A stretch of DNA of 64,000 nt from Chitinophaga lutea (GTDB taxonomy: Bacteria; Bacteroidota; Bacteroidia; Chitinophagales; Chitinophagaceae): positions 847,032 to 911,031 of the forward strand of contig NZ_RPDH01000003.1 of NCBI RefSeq assembly GCF_003813775.1. The letters are read 5' to 3'. Within the stretch, counting starts at the first letter, position 1; each line of letters opens with the position of its first letter. The translations under genes were made by a program, and so were the position numbers. Positions 63,874 to 64,000 of this stretch are shown here, one piece after another. The notes beneath the pieces are model-generated. The model was not told the origin of the DNA and made no database searches. It was given only the letters and a program-made list of their open reading frames with translations.

Positions 63874-64000
63874 GAGACTATTACAAAAAGTGTGTCAGTT
63901 TAAAGTTGCTTAACTTTAAACTGACCATATGGACAAACAACAATTCGATTTTGAAGCATTTAAGAAGCAGGCAGCCAGCCGGCTGAAGAAGGGTGACACG
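63874..64000 (+). mobile_element. Left end of an IS256-family insertion sequence (cut by window edge)
   Basis: The terminal sequence GAGACTATTACAAAAAGTGT, continuing GTCAG, resembles IS256-family inverted repeats. Directly inside it is a perfect 14-bp hairpin (63894-63907 with 63912-63925, loop GCTT), then the transposase start. The right end lies beyond the window, so the target duplication cannot be checked. Confidence 0.75.
63929..64000 (+). CDS. IS256-family transposase, N-terminal part only
   Basis: The first 24 codons (MDKQQFDFEAFKKQAASRLK, then KGDT) are present and the gene runs off the window. The opening FDFEAFKKQA and the position just inside the terminal repeat and hairpin are like Bacteroidota IS256-type transposases. 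The DDE residues are outside the window. Family assignment rests on the N-terminus and the terminal repeat. Confidence 0.75.
   Translation, partial: MDKQQFDFEAFKKQAASRLKKGDT

Overview
The window looks like chromosomal DNA from a member of the Bacteroidota, most likely a Chitinophaga-type species of the Chitinophagaceae. The grounds are a SusC/SusD pair with an STN-domain receptor, an ECF sigma factor and a FecR anti-sigma factor, DUF5362 and DUF6443 proteins, a Reg_prop/Y_Y_Y sensor kinase, and several promoters of the Bacteroidota type (TTTG at -33, TAnnTTTG at -7). Taxonomy is inferred from family content only. No rRNA, tRNA or CRISPR array was seen.

Layout. 0.2-5.9 kb (+): an RND efflux adaptor followed by one reading frame that joins the RND pump to its outer-membrane channel lipoprotein. 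6.0-14.9 kb (-): a small orphan gene, a possible small RNA on the other strand, and a seven-gene operon (adaptor, TolC channel, ABC ATPase, two FtsX/MacB-type permeases, sigma54 activator, histidine kinase). A near-consensus -24/-12 promoter and a perfect inverted repeat lie upstream of its first gene. 15.0-18.5 kb (+): a GH5 glycosidase with a CBM6-like module, a 59-residue small ORF, and a PL6 polysaccharide lyase preceded by a LacI-type palindrome. 18.6-18.9 kb: a degenerate array of direct repeats about 32-34 bp apart, placed just upstream of a promoter. 19.0-23.9 kb (+): an unknown protein, a propeller sensor kinase with a NarL-type regulator, and a DUF5362 membrane protein.

24.0-33.6 kb: an ECF sigma gene (-) divergent from FecR, SusC, SusD and a secreted phosphoesterase fused to a PQQ-type propeller (+). 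This is a nutrient-uptake locus with cell-surface signalling. 33.6-37.8 kb: a HAD-GT20 fusion resembling glucosylglycerol-phosphate synthase/phosphatase (-) and an acyl-CoA ligase (+). 38.0-44.2 kb (-): a TetR gene and a TolC-adaptor-RND efflux operon, with two related copies of a probable operator. 44.3-49.2 kb (+): a GNAT acetyltransferase, a DUF1349 protein, an outer-membrane TonB-type receptor and a fatty acid desaturase.

49.5-63.6 kb (+): the most unusual part. Genes are tightly spaced on one strand: an unknown cytosolic-looking protein, a coiled-coil/beta-barrel protein, three tail-fibre-like proteins sharing one C-terminal module, a 1262-residue SpvB/TcB-like protein, a Spy-like 110-residue protein, a 1494-residue DUF6443/RHS protein with a C-terminal toxin, and a probable immunity protein. 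I read this as a split Tc-like toxin cocoon with accessory surface proteins. Composition changes at the toxin tip and the immunity gene, and an IS256-type element begins 0.25 kb further on and runs off the right edge.
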